This document shows positions 11,101 to 18,830 of a stretch of DNA of 64,000 nucleotides, in pieces. Each line of letters starts with the position of its first letter. Position 1 is the first letter of the stretch. A model generated the notes under the pieces. That model was not told the origin of the DNA. It saw nothing but the letters and a program-made list of their open reading frames with translations, and searched no databases. The stretch covers positions 136,849 to 200,848 of the forward strand of contig NZ_BMXI01000013.1 in NCBI RefSeq assembly GCF_014651675.1. The letters run 5' to 3'. This DNA is from Roseibacillus persicicus. Lineage in GTDB: Bacteria > Verrucomicrobiota > Verrucomicrobiia > Verrucomicrobiales > Akkermansiaceae. The translations under genes and the position numbers were made by a program.

Positions 11101-14100
11101 ATGTCACCGAAGCTGGCATCCCAGGGGTGACGATCACTCTGACTGGAACTGATATCTTTGGAAACTCAGTAGAGTTGGCCACGGTCACTGATGAAAATGG
11201 CGACTATAGCTTCGCGGGAATCAATCCGGGAACTTATGATGTGATTGAGACCCAGCCTGCCGGTTGGTTCTCCACCACTACGGATTCTGGAGACGTCATC
11301 GATACCTCTGCCTCCCCGAGCAGCACGACTGCTGACCAAGGAATGGCGGGTTCAGATACGATAACGGGAATTACTCTTGCTGGCGGAGAGCGCGGAGTGG
11401 ACTTCAACTTCGGGGAAGACCTTGCTTCACTCGGTGACACGGTCTGGATTGATGGTAACGGCGACGGCCTACAGGATGCAGGCGAGGCCGGCGTGCCTGG
11501 CGTCACGGTGCGGGTCTACGATGCGGCGACCGAGGCCGTGGTTGGAGTGACGACCACTGATGCACAAGGCAATTACCTCTTCGATGACCTCTTGGCTGGC
11601 GACTATTACGTCGAGTTTGACTATGCGACTTTGCCCTTCGGATATGGGCCAACTGCACAGAATGTCGATGGGGATGATTCCGGCGGGGATACCAATACCG
11701 ACAGTGACGCCGATGTCGTCACCGGACGGACCCAGACCGTCACCTTGGCTGCGGGCGACTCCGATACTGACCTCGATCTCGGATTGATTGGTCCTCCGGT
11801 TGGAACGATCGGAAACTACATCTGGCACGATGAGGACAGCAATGGCTACCAGGATGACGGTGAGCCGGGGCTCGCAAACGTGAAGGTCGACCTCTACGAC
11901 GGAGACGGCAATGTGATTGCAACGACCTACACGGATGCTGATGGGGGCTACCTCTTTACCGAGCTTCCCGCCGGGGAGTATTACGTGAATGTCGATGAGA
12001 CGACCTTGCCAACTGGCTTTACCCAAAGCCCGCTTACCAACATGGGTGGCGACTTCGGCAATCAGGATGATTCGGATAATCCGGGAGCGGGAGATTATGG
12101 TTATCCCGTCTTGTTAGGCGGAACCGAGCCAATGGACAACAGCACGGCGGACTTTGGCTACAATATCAATCCGGCAGGGGAAGTGAACGATCCGACCGCT
12201 ACGGTTGGTGCGGAAATGGCAGCCTTGGGAGACTTCATCTGGATCGATGCTGATGGCGATGGCATTCAAGATGATGGCGAGGCACCCGTTGCGGGGGTTG
12301 AGGTTACGCTCTACGGAGACGCTGATGGCAATGGGATCTACGATACTGTCGTTGCCACGGCGACAACAGACAGCAATGGTCGCTATTACTTCGATGGTTT
12401 GGTCCCTGATGCCTATGTCGTGGAAGTGACCGATAGTGCGACGGCGAGCCACGATATTCTTGGAGCTGACTATACCCAGACCGGCGACCCGGACCACTTT
12501 GCTACAACGGACCCTAGTCCGGCAGCGAATGACAATTCGAGCCAACCTATCGTCTTGGCTCCAGGAGATGTCTTCTTGAATGCGGACTTTGGCTACCAAC
12601 CTGAGGGGACTGCTCCGCTCGGTAGTATTGGCGATGTCGTCTGGAACGACCTCGATGGAGACGGCTTTGAAGATGCCGGTGAGCCTGGTATCGGGGGAGT
12701 CACGGTGAGCCTAATCGATGACCTCGATGGCGATGGAGTTTGGGATGTGGGTGAGCCGATTATCAATACCACAACCACTGCGAGTGATGGCAGCTACCTC
12801 TTCGATAACTTGCCTTATGACGACTACATTGTCTGGGTGAACGATACCGAGGGTGTTTTAAGCGGCTTGGAGCAGACTCATGATGCCGATGGAGTGGCTG
12901 GCACTCCGAACCAGAGTGCGACCACGATTGACTCGGGAACACCGGATGTGACGGACCAAGACTTTGGCTACACGACGGGTGAAGCGCTCGGCTCGATCGG
13001 TGATACCATTTGGGGCGACCTCGACAACAGCGGTGGTGATCAATCGTCGCAGGGCAACGAGCCTGGTCTCGCTGATGTGACAGTCAACCTCTATGCTGAT
13101 GACGATGGTGATGGCTTGGCAGATGATGTGAATGGCGATGGCTCCGTTGATGCTGCTGATATCATTGCGACTACCGTGACCGATTCGGACGGCAACTACC
13201 TCTTCGATGGCTTGCCGCTGGGAGGCTACGTGGTTGAGGTTGATACTTCGAGCTTGCCCGCAGGCTACCAAACCACCGCGACGCACGACAGCGATGGGAA
13301 TAATGACTCTTCGAGTCCGGTGCTTCTTACGGAGGCAGCTCCAGACAACCGAGCGCAAGACTTTAGCTATCCAACCGATGGCACTCTCGGCGCGATTGGC
13401 GATACCATCTGGGCGGACGATGATGGAAATGGAAGCCAGAATAGTGGCGAGCAGGGCATCCCCGGTGTCACGGTTGAGCTCTACGATGCCTCCGGATCTA
13501 CTTTGATTGCGACAACTGTTACGGACTCGAACGGCAACTACCTTTTCCCGAATCTTCCTTTCGATGATTACACGGTGGTGGTGGATACCGCCACTCTGCC
13601 GGAGGGCTATGATGTGAATCCAAGCGGAGACCCGGAGAATGATGGTGACAGCAGCAGTGCGGTCACGGTTGATGGCGGAGCACCAGTGAATCTGGCGCAG
13701 GACTTTGGCTATCCGCCAGCTACCCCGGGCGCTCCAGTTGGAAGCATTGGCGACACGATCTATGCCGACCTCGATGGCAATGGGACGCAGGATACAAATG
13801 AGCCGGGATTGGTCGGCGTGACCGTCACCTTGACCGATGGTTCCGAGACCTGGACCACGGTTACGGATGAGAATGGGTATTATCACTTCCCGAATCTCGA
13901 TCCCGACCCGGCGATTTCCTACACGGTGCAAGTTGATACCTCGACTCTGCCTCCCGAGTATCATCCTGTTCCCACGGAGAGTGGAAGCGATGGAGGAACG
14001 GATGATTCCTCGACATTGAGCTTGGATGTTACGGATGCGTCCACTCGCAACAACGATGCGCAGGACTTCGGATTCCAACCCGCAGCAGAGACTGGTTCCA

Positions 14101-16832
14101 TAGGCAATTATGTTTGGCTGGATGCCGACGGTGCGGGAGATCAGAACGAAACGAACACCGGCATTCCCGGAGTGGTAGTCGAACTCTATGATGAAAATGG
14201 AGAGTTGATTGCGGTGACCGAAACCGGACCCGATGGAAGCTACTACTTCGGAGGCCTGCCTCTCGATGATGGGAGCGGAGCAGCTGGGGCCGACTATACG
14301 GTGAAGATTGCCGATAGCAATTTCGACTCCGGTGGGGTTTTGCAAGACTTGGACAACACCTTCGACAATGATGGTGGTTCGGACTCTGTGAGTGTGGTGA
14401 CCTTGACCAGTGCCACCCCCGACAATGTTGACCAGGACTTTGGCTATGTCTCAACCGATAATGGTAGCATTGGAACGACCATCTGGAATGACGTTAATGG
14501 TGACGGGATTCTCGATGGCGGCGAAAGTGGAATCGAGGGAGTGACCGTGGTTCTCTATCGTGATGTCGATGGCGATGGAGTTGTTGACCCAAGTGATGCC
14601 TCAATCGGAACTATGACCACGGATGCCAGTGGCGAGTATCTCTTCGAGGGCCTTCCTCTCGGAGACTACATTGTGGTGGTGACTGATGAGAACAACGTGC
14701 TCGACGGTTATTGGCATAGTGAAGGCCCAAGCCCGGGCACTGATGGCAACAGTCAGGTGGACAGTGGTTATCCTGTAACCATCGATTCCGCTGACCCGGA
14801 CAACGATACGGCAGACTTTGGCTACTACAAAGATCCCGCCGCAGTGGGCAATTACGTCTGGCTCGATGCTGATGGAGATGGTGTCCAAGAAAGTGGAGAG
14901 TCGCCTATTCAGGGAGCAGTCGTCACTCTCACCATCACCTATCCTGATGGCACCGAGGTGTCGGTGACTGATATCACGGATGAAAACGGCCATTACTCAT
15001 TTGGGAACCTTCTTCTCGACGAAGATTACAACACTGGAGGTGGGGGAACTCAACCTACCTACGAGCTGGCGGTGCAGACACCAACCGACACCGAGCCTAC
15101 GGTTATTGGTTCAGGAGATGCGACCAGCTTGACCGACAGCAATGATCCGGCGGGGACTCCTGCGATTCCGGTTCAGGGAGAGACAGGCACCGACCAACAA
15201 GCGGATCCTTCTTCAGAGCCTGCGGTGGCGGGTTATGACTTTGGCTTCACGAGTCCGAAGGACAACACCTACGCCGGTTGGCAGGACACTTGGGATGCGG
15301 AGTTGGATCACACTTCCAATCCCGGAACCAACGATGGACCTAGTGGTAATCCCGACGGGGACATGTATAACAATGCGTTGGAGTATGCTCTGTGCTTGAA
15401 CCCCGGAAGCGGTCTTCCTGGTCACGGCGAATTCTGCCTTACCAAGGACCCGGCAACAGGAGTGGTGAGCGCGCAGTTCATGCGTCGTCGTGGTGGTCTG
15501 TTAGACGTGACCTATACTTTGCAGGGAGCCGATACCCTCGGAACTCCAACGGTATGGTCGGACCTCACCAGCATTTCGCCAGTGGTCAATACAACTGATG
15601 CGGATGTGCCGGCGGAGGCCGAGAAGGTCACTTACACCAATCTGCAGAATGCGACTGAATTGGCAAATGGAACCGCCAGTGGAATTGTGCGTCTGTGCGT
15701 TGAAATTGATGGCACCAGCTACTACACCGAGGCCTTCGGTTGGCAGTGCGTGGGCTACAATGACTACGAGTGTGCAACCTTCAGCAATCCCTTCAGTGAA
15801 AAGCCGACCTTCAGCGGCACCTTCGCTGCGACCGGAGCGCTCAGTTTGTCTACCGACCTGGATGGCAATGTCACTTTCGACGTGGGTGATTCTGCCGGGG
15901 GCGCTGACTTGAGCAGCGTGGCGGGGAGCAATGGGTCGCACTATTTGCAAATCACAAGCGGGCCTTTGGAAGGTGAGCGCTTCGATATCCTCTCGGGTGG
16001 CGTGGACAGTATCACCTTGGTTTACGACCCTGATATTTTCTCGGAAAGCGATGGAGTGGATAGCTTGAGTACCTCGAGCGAGCTACCTGCCGATGCATTC
16101 CTGAATGGAGAGAGCTATCAGATTATCCGTTACCAAACGGTGGCTGACTTGTTCGACTTGGATTCGACCTACGCTGGCCTGGAAACGGGAGACCCCAACC
16201 AGGCAACTCGTTTGCTCTTTTACAACAGCCGACTGGAAACTCCGACCTTTGAGATTCTGATGCTCATCGACTCGACCCCAGACCCTGTCTGGACCCGGAG
16301 CCTAGTGACGGTAGATGATGATGGTGACTACCGGATTGATCCTGCGATGGGCAACTGGATTCACCCGAAGGCATCCGGAGATGCGCTCAATCCTGGTTCG
16401 CCAGTAGAGCAGATTTCTTACGGGATGATCGCCAGTCATGATCAGGCGGTTGCCTTGAACGAGGGCTTCAACCTTGCTGGCGCGATGTGGCCGTTTGATC
16501 AGAAGCCGGCGGGTAGCAATGGCCGGAACTATACTGTCTTGGCTGGCTTTGATGGTGGAATTGACCCCCTGCAAAGCTCCGAATTGCTCTTCTGGAATGG
16601 CGACGCTGTGGTTGATGTCAATGGAGCGAGCTACTCGGAGGGTTATGACAACTACATGTTGCTCGATGGTGGAGGGATGCAGAATTGGGTGGATATCAAC
16701 GACATCTTCCTAGCCGATCAAGACGAGTTACTCATTCTTGAGTCTCATCGTTCGGTGATGTTGAAGCTGTTACAGGGGGATGAAAAAGAGCCCCATATCT
16801 ACACGCTGCCGAACTTCCAATTGGACAATTAG
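2193..16832 (+). CDS. Giant exported multidomain surface protein (DUF11, fibrinogen-like, FG-GAP, SdrD-B repeats)
   Basis: A 4,879-residue protein, probably an adhesin or extracellular matrix component. Signal peptide: residues 1-30. Residues about 170-880 hold divergent DUF11-like modules, with a Cys-containing patch near 524-580 (GGCFCKFGYFP). Clear DUF11 repeats begin near 880, 1073, 1228, 1369, 1527, 1708, 2679 and 2817. The repeat starting at 1708 is interrupted by a fibrinogen-C-like segment (about 1820-2023, with GGWLMILNYVHQGG) and FG-GAP/integrin-alpha repeats (about 2087-2483, DVNGDGVVDYIVGS type). Eleven SdrD-B/Cna-B-like repeats start near 2944, 3079, 3204, 3343, 3477, 3600, 3734, 3851, 3969, 4091 and 4217, with DxDGDGxQDxGE calcium-loop motifs. 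The C-terminal 500 residues start with NPDGDMYNNALEYAL and may contain a TIGR02597-like module. No LPXTG, PEP-CTERM or obvious outer-membrane beta-barrel is seen, so how it is anchored is unknown. Confidence 0.85.
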   Translation: MKPQIHPPFGKYFGLALIAWFILLQAALDAAPIVDNNEGTWTNTFNDELGTFSLSNVSVDVFAGTTSLDSGQAAGSQTSVVITPPSFDAWDKLCLDASYGSNDALDITLLDPNNGDAPIVGFVDLDLSNFDTEGCLDISGLDAAAYPEIRVRVDYKRGATAPVVREMTVTWNPQTVILFDKKTVETIPAGVQFPYQVRLSANFVNAQNVIVWDTLPMNGRGIAYPADYGQTDEPIIGQISEGGIFTADGTTDAATGAPLPSFPDGMSSFPVNSVVWYFDEIEAGNSLVLQLFVEAPNGTLNSTIYRNNANVHVDNGEDKVAEEVETVITSEPAPNMTKAGATLAAPGVTRVFGLNGENYVIARNSPGISDTLTFRIRDPFGPVDGNDYDEENRSRMYNTVIYDDLSGLIDPNGDGDTSDSYLLNPSNPAHSLSAIKFNADGTTTTIPATFTSTAVTVHTTEVPAQSVYWDFGTLEVGDGYQIEFKVDLASDIPQLTEFTNTAGLDSDQTELLSDELPMIVDVPIGGCFCKFGYFPHYLPKEQDVPCGLDIDGVVPVVAGDPVQYRLYNTNCGVIELNDVVYFDRIPAEVAFVSASLHNRRSKEDITTAEGATVWFYVGSDPAYDDPEVHPPFDYSVLPGTAPADWSQTQPATVTWVAVHHPSMPSFIDFPDDPGSRVYAAFNTTVSTPADPCDEFWIENWGLAKVYRKTDGTLQTLTEPFSYKNDDLTRVKPPQGEFFIDSEAAGVTPVTVIPGVAEYSLIVKNESADSGLVGLDAFSDVTVDLQLTPVNVNGIPTYPSIQGVDGGTITNFDPINGNVTLQLGRQLAPGEEATVAMELGFPNGTENLSVYTVNANLTGFDDLCSPFEASIQTSGIVSGTPLLQANKDDVLNVIGTGEEVTYEVNYRNVGTATSVNTWVVDRIPFRTTFVDATAPNGEEVWFTDKLPPSMPANQISVLNPVDFSVISGNFTPGLLDDNGTPTDYSDDTWTSPFGDQTTWIAYKVDDPSLSPPQLDVSASYKTVTFTVVNDDNGTTVGTDGSPEGTVIFNELVIFSDTNLQAVGNEVRTTVESFPGLQISKSSNKDLVTAGERFRWNVDYINNSGFTDDIVTITDYLPKNVDLRRIRHEWNDIAVSNGQVAGEIDIKTDPNVTITNNADGSKTVEVRIAGSPGLKDDLLTGEGGRLTFIVRSLSTVASGTESINTVQGFASNERSSVVVSDSDPVTIANPDLTLSKIASTTEPKDGDLITFTLLVANRGLNEANDVVITDTLPTGMSFVEGSTQMLTPGYAILDDPTGGDSVLTWTSLTQDGGAMGVLPGQSADVFISYQVQVTGAAGDTLTNVAEVTTSDVEDSNYDNSDEQEVVLPFPDPKITKSAVSVAQAGETVVWTISYSNGTNNDAPDVTIIDAIPSGLSFNSVLLPAGVTAYYTDAPSAPTFTPGTSGAGWSTSPPATVTFIAFEVGTVPANAGDTDILVSTTIPGGTAPGTAYINTATISTSAQESDDPEDPGDGPDNNVATAMTQIPGVDMAIAKSASAEGSVPGLRPGDPITYTIEVTNTGTQTAYGVKVEDVLPANFVPHPTAFNGFATVEATDDDGASVTLEDGVGAPVTFPVSATLDTLSPAGGDTVTWYFGTTANTGDADYYRNIGVPVGAIITFTYQGFVAETAADGETVNNATTLVVDNQSDSDPAEDFLSNNSDDVSTRVYRPELSIAKSVVNDSDQDETWTESGETLTYSIEYNNTGNADADDVVISEIIPAGTSYVPGSLELPAGAGVVWSPNADEPESFEVQFDTLPAPATFDGIPGYGTGTEVDPFTDLVALGGVPTGTYWFRIGGLSFQGYVDGDTAGGGWLMILNYVHQGGTNPELEVRSTNLPLFSSNALGDDESGSENWGHVSNSLAAALDFDTLRFYGETSAHSRLVHFRTTDDFKVGTSYVQTGAGNFNTLHADGTWLAIPGHSGIGPALSTSELSNQGDNALTALPFYDNGEANWAIRHNGDDWEVDEVVGDASEDTIHRVFVRKEPLGSAGAVLCLESRPIVEVESYLSEVSSVDAGYDTHVSFDTDRDNDGAGGTDDPGHTKAHQSTYHAIGDVNGDGVVDYIVGSPYRDLDEANEQDLDNVNLGSVIVNLMNADGTVASAIELGRGTSAANGHLSNLAAFDLFGFSVEPIGDADGDGVPDVAVGSYGTNLLNTNRGSVTFLYLNNDGTLKGTSQIVSGSAGFVTVNGLTPADNDTSQGLGRSLTYIEDFAGSGESVLVSGDVNLDGSGETNSGGYYMMWLERDGSGNLTGNVTKFIKMQDGRDPLLDGVLQTSDLFGYDVEFVGDIDGNGAEDLLVGASGDDDGGANRGAAYLLLLETSGEISDVVKYSSTSSSSLALDDADNLGYGVAVIGDLDGDGINEFAISAANDDDYSVGSGSSSNLGATYVIFPNADGSIREYQKLSPTENNGYLFLPGQNGGQRMNSYDVDDDGINELFYGTQTNGGVLYSTGAANPSYTYPGGVPTPTFGTVSKGSQVDDPGVVVVKLRGGTNAYATSVTEDFPISANGTLTSWDKLLVSADADEAVTITYEILDSSGSSSLFGPDELEDGFADISDIDISNTDMILRVTMTSTDATATACLNSWRATYVVEEVPSFSFQVVVDDPAPAGQSTVDNTISIATSTPEIDDNLANNTAEDSINLRLTDLVVTKVVDTGAVKESAGETINYTVAWEVLGPQGAINTVVTDVLPANTVYVAASGSPTVDNNYQGSGLTALIWSLGDQPTGASGSFTVQVTESGGVAGDSLNNVVTIENERQETDYDNNDASALTVITDANGLANVWIEKVADTEVVDLYGSGSFTITYGNNGNGDAENVVISDTLPAGLVIQSVSPGTLGSSNDFSYSAGTLIPGETGSITVTFAVDQAYMTSNWGEIQVNIANISTSSTETDLGDNSDPAEVDVILEQLASLSGKVYHDDDRADGDAGADNLGNLDVTEAGIPGVTITLTGTDIFGNSVELATVTDENGDYSFAGINPGTYDVIETQPAGWFSTTTDSGDVIDTSASPSSTTADQGMAGSDTITGITLAGGERGVDFNFGEDLASLGDTVWIDGNGDGLQDAGEAGVPGVTVRVYDAATEAVVGVTTTDAQGNYLFDDLLAGDYYVEFDYATLPFGYGPTAQNVDGDDSGGDTNTDSDADVVTGRTQTVTLAAGDSDTDLDLGLIGPPVGTIGNYIWHDEDSNGYQDDGEPGLANVKVDLYDGDGNVIATTYTDADGGYLFTELPAGEYYVNVDETTLPTGFTQSPLTNMGGDFGNQDDSDNPGAGDYGYPVLLGGTEPMDNSTADFGYNINPAGEVNDPTATVGAEMAALGDFIWIDADGDGIQDDGEAPVAGVEVTLYGDADGNGIYDTVVATATTDSNGRYYFDGLVPDAYVVEVTDSATASHDILGADYTQTGDPDHFATTDPSPAANDNSSQPIVLAPGDVFLNADFGYQPEGTAPLGSIGDVVWNDLDGDGFEDAGEPGIGGVTVSLIDDLDGDGVWDVGEPIINTTTTASDGSYLFDNLPYDDYIVWVNDTEGVLSGLEQTHDADGVAGTPNQSATTIDSGTPDVTDQDFGYTTGEALGSIGDTIWGDLDNSGGDQSSQGNEPGLADVTVNLYADDDGDGLADDVNGDGSVDAADIIATTVTDSDGNYLFDGLPLGGYVVEVDTSSLPAGYQTTATHDSDGNNDSSSPVLLTEAAPDNRAQDFSYPTDGTLGAIGDTIWADDDGNGSQNSGEQGIPGVTVELYDASGSTLIATTVTDSNGNYLFPNLPFDDYTVVVDTATLPEGYDVNPSGDPENDGDSSSAVTVDGGAPVNLAQDFGYPPATPGAPVGSIGDTIYADLDGNGTQDTNEPGLVGVTVTLTDGSETWTTVTDENGYYHFPNLDPDPAISYTVQVDTSTLPPEYHPVPTESGSDGGTDDSSTLSLDVTDASTRNNDAQDFGFQPAAETGSIGNYVWLDADGAGDQNETNTGIPGVVVELYDENGELIAVTETGPDGSYYFGGLPLDDGSGAAGADYTVKIADSNFDSGGVLQDLDNTFDNDGGSDSVSVVTLTSATPDNVDQDFGYVSTDNGSIGTTIWNDVNGDGILDGGESGIEGVTVVLYRDVDGDGVVDPSDASIGTMTTDASGEYLFEGLPLGDYIVVVTDENNVLDGYWHSEGPSPGTDGNSQVDSGYPVTIDSADPDNDTADFGYYKDPAAVGNYVWLDADGDGVQESGESPIQGAVVTLTITYPDGTEVSVTDITDENGHYSFGNLLLDEDYNTGGGGTQPTYELAVQTPTDTEPTVIGSGDATSLTDSNDPAGTPAIPVQGETGTDQQADPSSEPAVAGYDFGFTSPKDNTYAGWQDTWDAELDHTSNPGTNDGPSGNPDGDMYNNALEYALCLNPGSGLPGHGEFCLTKDPATGVVSAQFMRRRGGLLDVTYTLQGADTLGTPTVWSDLTSISPVVNTTDADVPAEAEKVTYTNLQNATELANGTASGIVRLCVEIDGTSYYTEAFGWQCVGYNDYECATFSNPFSEKPTFSGTFAATGALSLSTDLDGNVTFDVGDSAGGADLSSVAGSNGSHYLQITSGPLEGERFDILSGGVDSITLVYDPDIFSESDGVDSLSTSSELPADAFLNGESYQIIRYQTVADLFDLDSTYAGLETGDPNQATRLLFYNSRLETPTFEILMLIDSTPDPVWTRSLVTVDDDGDYRIDPAMGNWIHPKASGDALNPGSPVEQISYGMIASHDQAVALNEGFNLAGAMWPFDQKPAGSNGRNYTVLAGFDGGIDPLQSSELLFWNGDAVVDVNGASYSEGYDNYMLLDGGGMQNWVDINDIFLADQDELLILESHRSVMLKLLQGDEKEPHIYTLPNFQLDN

Positions 16833-16859
16833 AGTAAGCGCAGAGGATTGAGTCTTTTC

Positions 16860-16894
16860 AAAACCCGGGTGGCAGTGACCGCCCGGGTTTTTTA
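16860..16894. terminator. Intrinsic terminator after the giant gene
   Basis: AACCCGGGTGG and CCGCCCGGGTT form an 11-base stem with one G-U pair around the 6-base loop CAGTGA, followed by a T-run. It starts 28 bases after the giant gene stop. It sits between convergent genes and could also serve pabB from the other side, because the upstream flank is AAAA. Confidence 0.85.
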
Positions 16895-16909
16895 TTTTCA
16901 GAAAAAAGC

Positions 16910-18160
16910 CTAGCTCTCGAAGACCATTCTCAAGCCGCGCGCCTTGTGGAGAGTTTCTTCGTATTCCATTGTGGGGACTGAGTCCGCGACGATTCCGGCC
17001 CCGACATGGTAATGGGCTTTTCCGTTCTCGTGAATGAGAGTTCGGATGGCGATGCTGAACTGGGATTCGCCATTGAGGCCAAAGTAGCCGATGGAGCCGG
17101 TGTAGAGTCCGCGCGGGGTGGGCTCCAGTTCGGCGATGATTTCGCAGGCTCTCTTTTTAGGGGCACCGGTGATGGAGCCGCCGGGGGAGCAACTGGCGAG
17201 AGCGTCGAGGTGGGTGAGGTCGGGATTGAGCGTGCCGCTGACGGTGGAGACCAAGTGATGCACTTGGGCGAGCGATTCCAGTCGGGCGAGAGCCTCGACC
17301 TGCACGCTGCCGAACTCGCAGAGTTGACCCAGGTCGTTGCGCAGGAGGTCTGTGATCATGAGAAGCTCGGCCATCTCTTTCTCCGAGGTTTTGAGCTCGT
17401 GGGAAGAGCGCAGATCGCTGGCGGGATCGTCGAAACGCGGGCGTGTGCCTTTGATGGGACGGGTCTGGATACTGCTACCAGAGAGGCGGAGAAAGAGCTC
17501 GGGGGAGGAGGAGAGAATCTCGCGATTGCCAGTATCGAGGTAGGCGGCCATGGGAGCAGGGGAGGCGGCTCGAAGCTTTTCGTAGTAGGAGAGCATGCGG
17601 CCACTTTCTGTGGGAGCTGAGAATCGCTGCGAGAGATTGACCTGATAGATGTCGCCGGCCGCGATGTAGGATTGGGCCGCGGAGACGGTTTTCTCGAAGT
17701 CGTCTCGGGTAAAGTTGGAGGTCCATTCTCCAATCTGGGGAGGACGGGCAGGGGAGTTGTTTTGGCGCAGCCGGGAGAGGCCTTCGCCGCCCACTTCGTA
17801 CCACTCTTCATTCTGATGGCAAAAGAGGAGCAGGTTGCGATAGAGCCCGAACCAGAAGCGGCCGTCGTAGTCGACCGTGCCGATCCACGCTCCAAGGGGC
17901 AATCCCGAGTCGGGGCCCGAAACGAGGGTCTCGCGGTATCTCTCGGAGAGACGGGAAAAGTCAGCAGCGTCGTGGAGGTTGCCGGTGATGAGCTCCTCGG
18001 GGAGGGCCCCGACGAGGGAGTGGGGGGAATTCGCGCCTTGGGGGAGGTTGCCAGCGGTGTCGAGAAAGACGGGGTTGGGAAGATGGCTCAGCTCATCAAG
18101 AACCTCGATCGGTGAGGAGGTCCAGTCGAGTGCTTGGAGGGTGAGGGACTGCGTCTTCAG
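16910..18160 (-). CDS. pabB: Aminodeoxychorismate synthase component I (PabB)
   Basis: PabB turns chorismate plus ammonia (from PabA) into 4-amino-4-deoxychorismate for folate synthesis. The chorismate-binding core is intact: PIKGTRPR, with the Lys typical of PabB (TrpE has Ala at that place), then MITDLLRNDLGQ, SPGGSITGAPKKRACEII and GLYTGSIGYFG. The open frame runs up to 18430, but the extra N-terminus is Arg/Pro/His-rich and overlaps the divergent lipoprotein gene. No in-frame ATG or GTG exists near the family start, and the nearest TTG (18301) still lies inside the neighbour. I chose a CTG at 18160: it gives a 416-residue protein beginning MKTQSLTLQALDW, which resembles the E. coli PabB start (MKTLSPAVITLLW) and leaves 87 bases to the divergent gene. 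The function is firm; the start is inferred. Confidence 0.85.
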   Translation of the reverse strand: MKTQSLTLQALDWTSSPIEVLDELSHLPNPVFLDTAGNLPQGANSPHSLVGALPEELITGNLHDAADFSRLSERYRETLVSGPDSGLPLGAWIGTVDYDGRFWFGLYRNLLLFCHQNEEWYEVGGEGLSRLRQNNSPARPPQIGEWTSNFTRDDFEKTVSAAQSYIAAGDIYQVNLSQRFSAPTESGRMLSYYEKLRAASPAPMAAYLDTGNREILSSSPELFLRLSGSSIQTRPIKGTRPRFDDPASDLRSSHELKTSEKEMAELLMITDLLRNDLGQLCEFGSVQVEALARLESLAQVHHLVSTVSGTLNPDLTHLDALASCSPGGSITGAPKKRACEIIAELEPTPRGLYTGSIGYFGLNGESQFSIAIRTLIHENGKAHYHVGAGIVADSVPTMEYEETLHKARGLRMVFES

Positions 18161-18247
18161 TGCTGCTATTGTAGTGGGAAAACGGTTTTGGGCAACTGTC
18201 GGTTCCCACGCTGGATCCGGGGTGGTGGTCCGAGGTAGCCTGAGAGG

Positions 18248-18826
18248 ATGAAAAGGGTGCTTTTGCTGAGCGGGATCTTGCTGGTGGGTTGTGGTCCTCA
18301 AGGAGAGCTGGCTTCGCCAGAGCAAAATGTGGCGGAGCGCTTCGCGGTGAAGGAGGGGTTCCGCCCGAGCTGGACCTGGACCTCTCCCGGTGGTCCGACG
18401 GTGCTTGCCTTGGCGGGGGATGGGCCGCACGAAATGTATTGGTCGGTGGAGGAAAAGTCTATGCCGGGAGTGAGGCGATCGCGCTTGGCTTCATTGCAGA
18501 CCCAGCCGCGCTTTTTTTCGCAAGGACCTGCCGGGGTTCGCGAAGTGCGCTTCAGCCCTTCGGGAAAGACCATTTTGGCGCATGAGTATTCGCCCGATGG
18601 CTCGCGCTTTCAGACTGTGGTCTTTCAGATGGATGACTACACCGGAGCGTGGAAGTCGCGGCGGATTGATCTGGCTGGGGCGCCCGAGACGAAGCTGCGC
18701 AAGTTGGACGACCGCTCGAAGGTGCCCGCGCTCATTGCACCAGCGGTGCCGCCAAAGATCCTGCGATTGGACGATGGCCTCGTGATCTACGAGGTCGCGG
18801 GAAAGACGCAGTCGCGGACCTTGTAG
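18248..18826 (+). CDS. Putative lipoprotein of unknown function
   Basis: A 192-residue protein with a lipoprotein signal: MKRVLLLSGILLVGC, lipobox LVGC with Cys15 as the predicted lipidated residue, followed by GPQGE (no Asp at +2). The body mentions no domain I recognise; it alternates short beta-type stretches (GPTVLALAGDG, EVRFSPSGKTILAHEYSPDGSRFQTVVFQ) that resemble blades of a beta-propeller-like or WD/TolB-like fold, but it is too short for a full propeller. A GAGAGG sequence abuts the ATG. It is divergent from pabB and converges with the amidase gene, four bases apart. Confidence 0.6.
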   Translation: MKRVLLLSGILLVGCGPQGELASPEQNVAERFAVKEGFRPSWTWTSPGGPTVLALAGDGPHEMYWSVEEKSMPGVRRSRLASLQTQPRFFSQGPAGVREVRFSPSGKTILAHEYSPDGSRFQTVVFQMDDYTGAWKSRRIDLAGAPETKLRKLDDRSKVPALIAPAVPPKILRLDDGLVIYEVAGKTQSRTL

Positions 18827-18830
18827 TCTG

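Noticed and set aside
18302..18430. N-terminal extension of pabB up to 18430
   Set aside because: The extra residues are Arg, Pro and His rich, overlap the divergent lipoprotein gene and match nothing in PabB. A CTG start at 18160 fits better.
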